From Purshia tridentata (Eukaryota > Streptophyta > Magnoliopsida > Rosales > Rosaceae): a stretch of DNA of 34,812 nt. Shown here piece by piece: positions 33,482 through 34,812 of the stretch. The position numbers and the translations under genes are program-made. The notes below the pieces were generated by a model, which searched no databases, was not told where the DNA came from, and was given only the letters and a program-made list of their open reading frames with translations. The stretch lies in the NCBI GenBank assembly GCA_003254885.1, contig QANT01004465.1, forward strand, positions 1-34,812, written 5' to 3'. The first letter of the stretch is position 1. Each line of letters opens with the position of its first letter.

Positions 33482-34812
33482 TGTTGAAGGTGGAGAGAGA
33501 GAAACGGAGATAGACGAAATCCAAAGATGGACTCTTTAGTTATATAACACACATACACACAAACACACAAGTGAAATGCAGGCAGAGAGAGAACAGAGTG
33601 TGTCTTGTATTTTTCTGGTCCTCTGGTCTAAAAAAAAGTTTTTTTTTTATCTTAAAGGAGCCAATTAATCATAAGCACTTTATATAATAAGCTATCATAT
33701 TTGTTTATTTTAAGTGTATTTTTTAGCTCTTAGTTCTTATATCTACCTGCCTAAGTTTTTGGTTGGAGGGTTAAAGTCAGATATTGAATTGACATACCAA
33801 CAAACTCAACACATGAAAGGAGATAGATAGGAAACTAAAAAATTACTTAGATGATTAATGACTGTGAAGTTTTAACTATCAAATTCATCACCAAGAAAAA
33901 AAAAAAAGGTTATAAAATTCATGCATAACTTCTTTGTATATATTATGTGAAACTAGAAAATGAGTTTCACAAAACGTGTTGCTTTATCTATGACTCATTA
34001 TTGTGTTAGATGGACGAAATATTCAACAACACAATGTGTATGGTGGCTTAGGAAGAACATGACATTACTATTTGAGCCCAATGACTACATTGAGATTTTG
34101 GGTAATTTTGTATGGAGGAGTTGACATATGAATTTTTCTTTTATGAGTATTTCACCAACAGAGACATGGTCATTGTAACGCGTAAACTAAGTAGCAAGTC
34201 AAAAAGAGGTGTCAGTCTAAATCTAAGAAGCTCTTTTTTTTTGGGCAGGCTAAGAAGCTCTTTCTTAATTAAGGAGATGTTCTTCTGTTATGTTCTGTTT
34301 TTGTTCCTTTGGACCTTTTCTCACCCGGAACTTTGCGTGCTTCACATCACAGTCTAGAATACACGCAAACGGTGTAAGAAGGCGCGTGAGGTGCCAACAA
34401 TGTGTGATGGTTGTGGAACTGAGAAAGGTCCAATTCCAAATGAAAGCTGGAACTTCAAGGCAAAAGGTTGGATATGAATATGAACTGTGGTCCTTCATTT
34501 GTGGGGCCCACCTCCTCTTCCTTTGTTACCTACATTACCTTCCAATATTATTTGGAGATTTTTTTTTTTCTTGGAAGATAATATTAATTGAGATTAGAGA
34601 TAGAGCAAAAGGTAAAGTTTAAGAAGAGTATAGTACATTTGAATTGGAGTTAACTTAATTTATGTATGGGATTCGAATTTGGATTCAAATGTTTTTCTTT
34701 CTTGTAACAAATAAAAAAAAGAGTATAGTATAATTTTTCTTTCACAACATGTATGATGTTTGAGAAATTTTTTGTTATAGAATAAGATTTACGTATGTAT
34801 GAATTCATATAT
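33482..34812. other. Upstream flank of the MHD gene; no gene seen
   Basis: Starts with the 5' leader (GA-rich on the plus strand) and a CA-rich microsatellite (about 33548-33568). Beyond about 33640 the DNA is AT-rich with no convincing reading frame. A short direct repeat (AAGAAGCTCTTT) occurs at about 34227 and 34252. The sequence runs off the window end. Confidence 0.6.
33540..33547 (-). promoter_or_regulatory. TATA box candidate of the MHD gene
   Basis: The palindromic TTATATAA lies about 60 bases upstream of the start codon at 33481, which leaves room for a short leader of about 30 bases. Confidence 0.45.

Overview
The window is nuclear DNA from a flowering plant, most likely a eudicot and probably a rosid. 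The evidence is GT-AG split genes with AT-rich introns, plant-specific protein families, telo-boxes and G-boxes in the promoters, and abundant short A/T and CT repeats. I cannot name the species. Seven protein-coding genes can be modelled to exact exon boundaries with an open reading frame kept across every junction. Because the models rest on splice consensus and on remembered family sequences, UTR ends and alternative isoforms are not resolved.

Layout, left to right. 1-4795: repeat-rich intergenic DNA and the promoter of the first gene, with a fold-back hairpin near the left end and an unusual cluster of CACGTG G-boxes. 4796-6008 (+): GATA zinc-finger transcription factor of the GATA5/9/12 type. 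6009-10806: long AT-rich intergenic stretch. 10807-11222 (-): small NFD6-like protein. 11327-11576: 123-bp tandem duplication. 12222-14817 (-): membrane-anchored peptidyl-tRNA hydrolase 2, eight exons. 15999-16718 (+): single-exon SWIM plus RING protein, divergent from PTH2. 17454-20470 (+): RCC1/UVR8-like beta-propeller protein, five exons, one intron with U12-type signals and a non-AG 3' end. 20876-21895: non-autonomous Mutator-like element with a 9-bp target duplication. 22246-28324 (+): nucleoporin NUP85, 18 exons. 29296-33481 (-): MHD1/MHD2 (DUF810, Munc13-like, PATROL1 family) protein, five exons, convergent with NUP85. 33482-34812: upstream flank of that gene.

The genes do not form a pathway. 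They are a typical plant mixture of housekeeping functions (nuclear pore, translation quality control, vesicle traffic) and regulators. The order GATA, PTH2, NUP85 matches, as I recall, neighbouring Arabidopsis loci on chromosome 4, so this looks like an old conserved block into which the other genes and a transposon have been interleaved.

I found no clearly new multi-gene system. The best candidate for something unusual is the RCC1-like intron 3: it has near-perfect minor-spliceosome 5' and branch signals, but the only frame-preserving 3' boundary ends in GG. Other points worth a look are the duplicated splice donors in two neighbouring genes, a GC-AG intron, the hairpin-unit minisatellite inside the Mutator-like element, and the G-box cluster.
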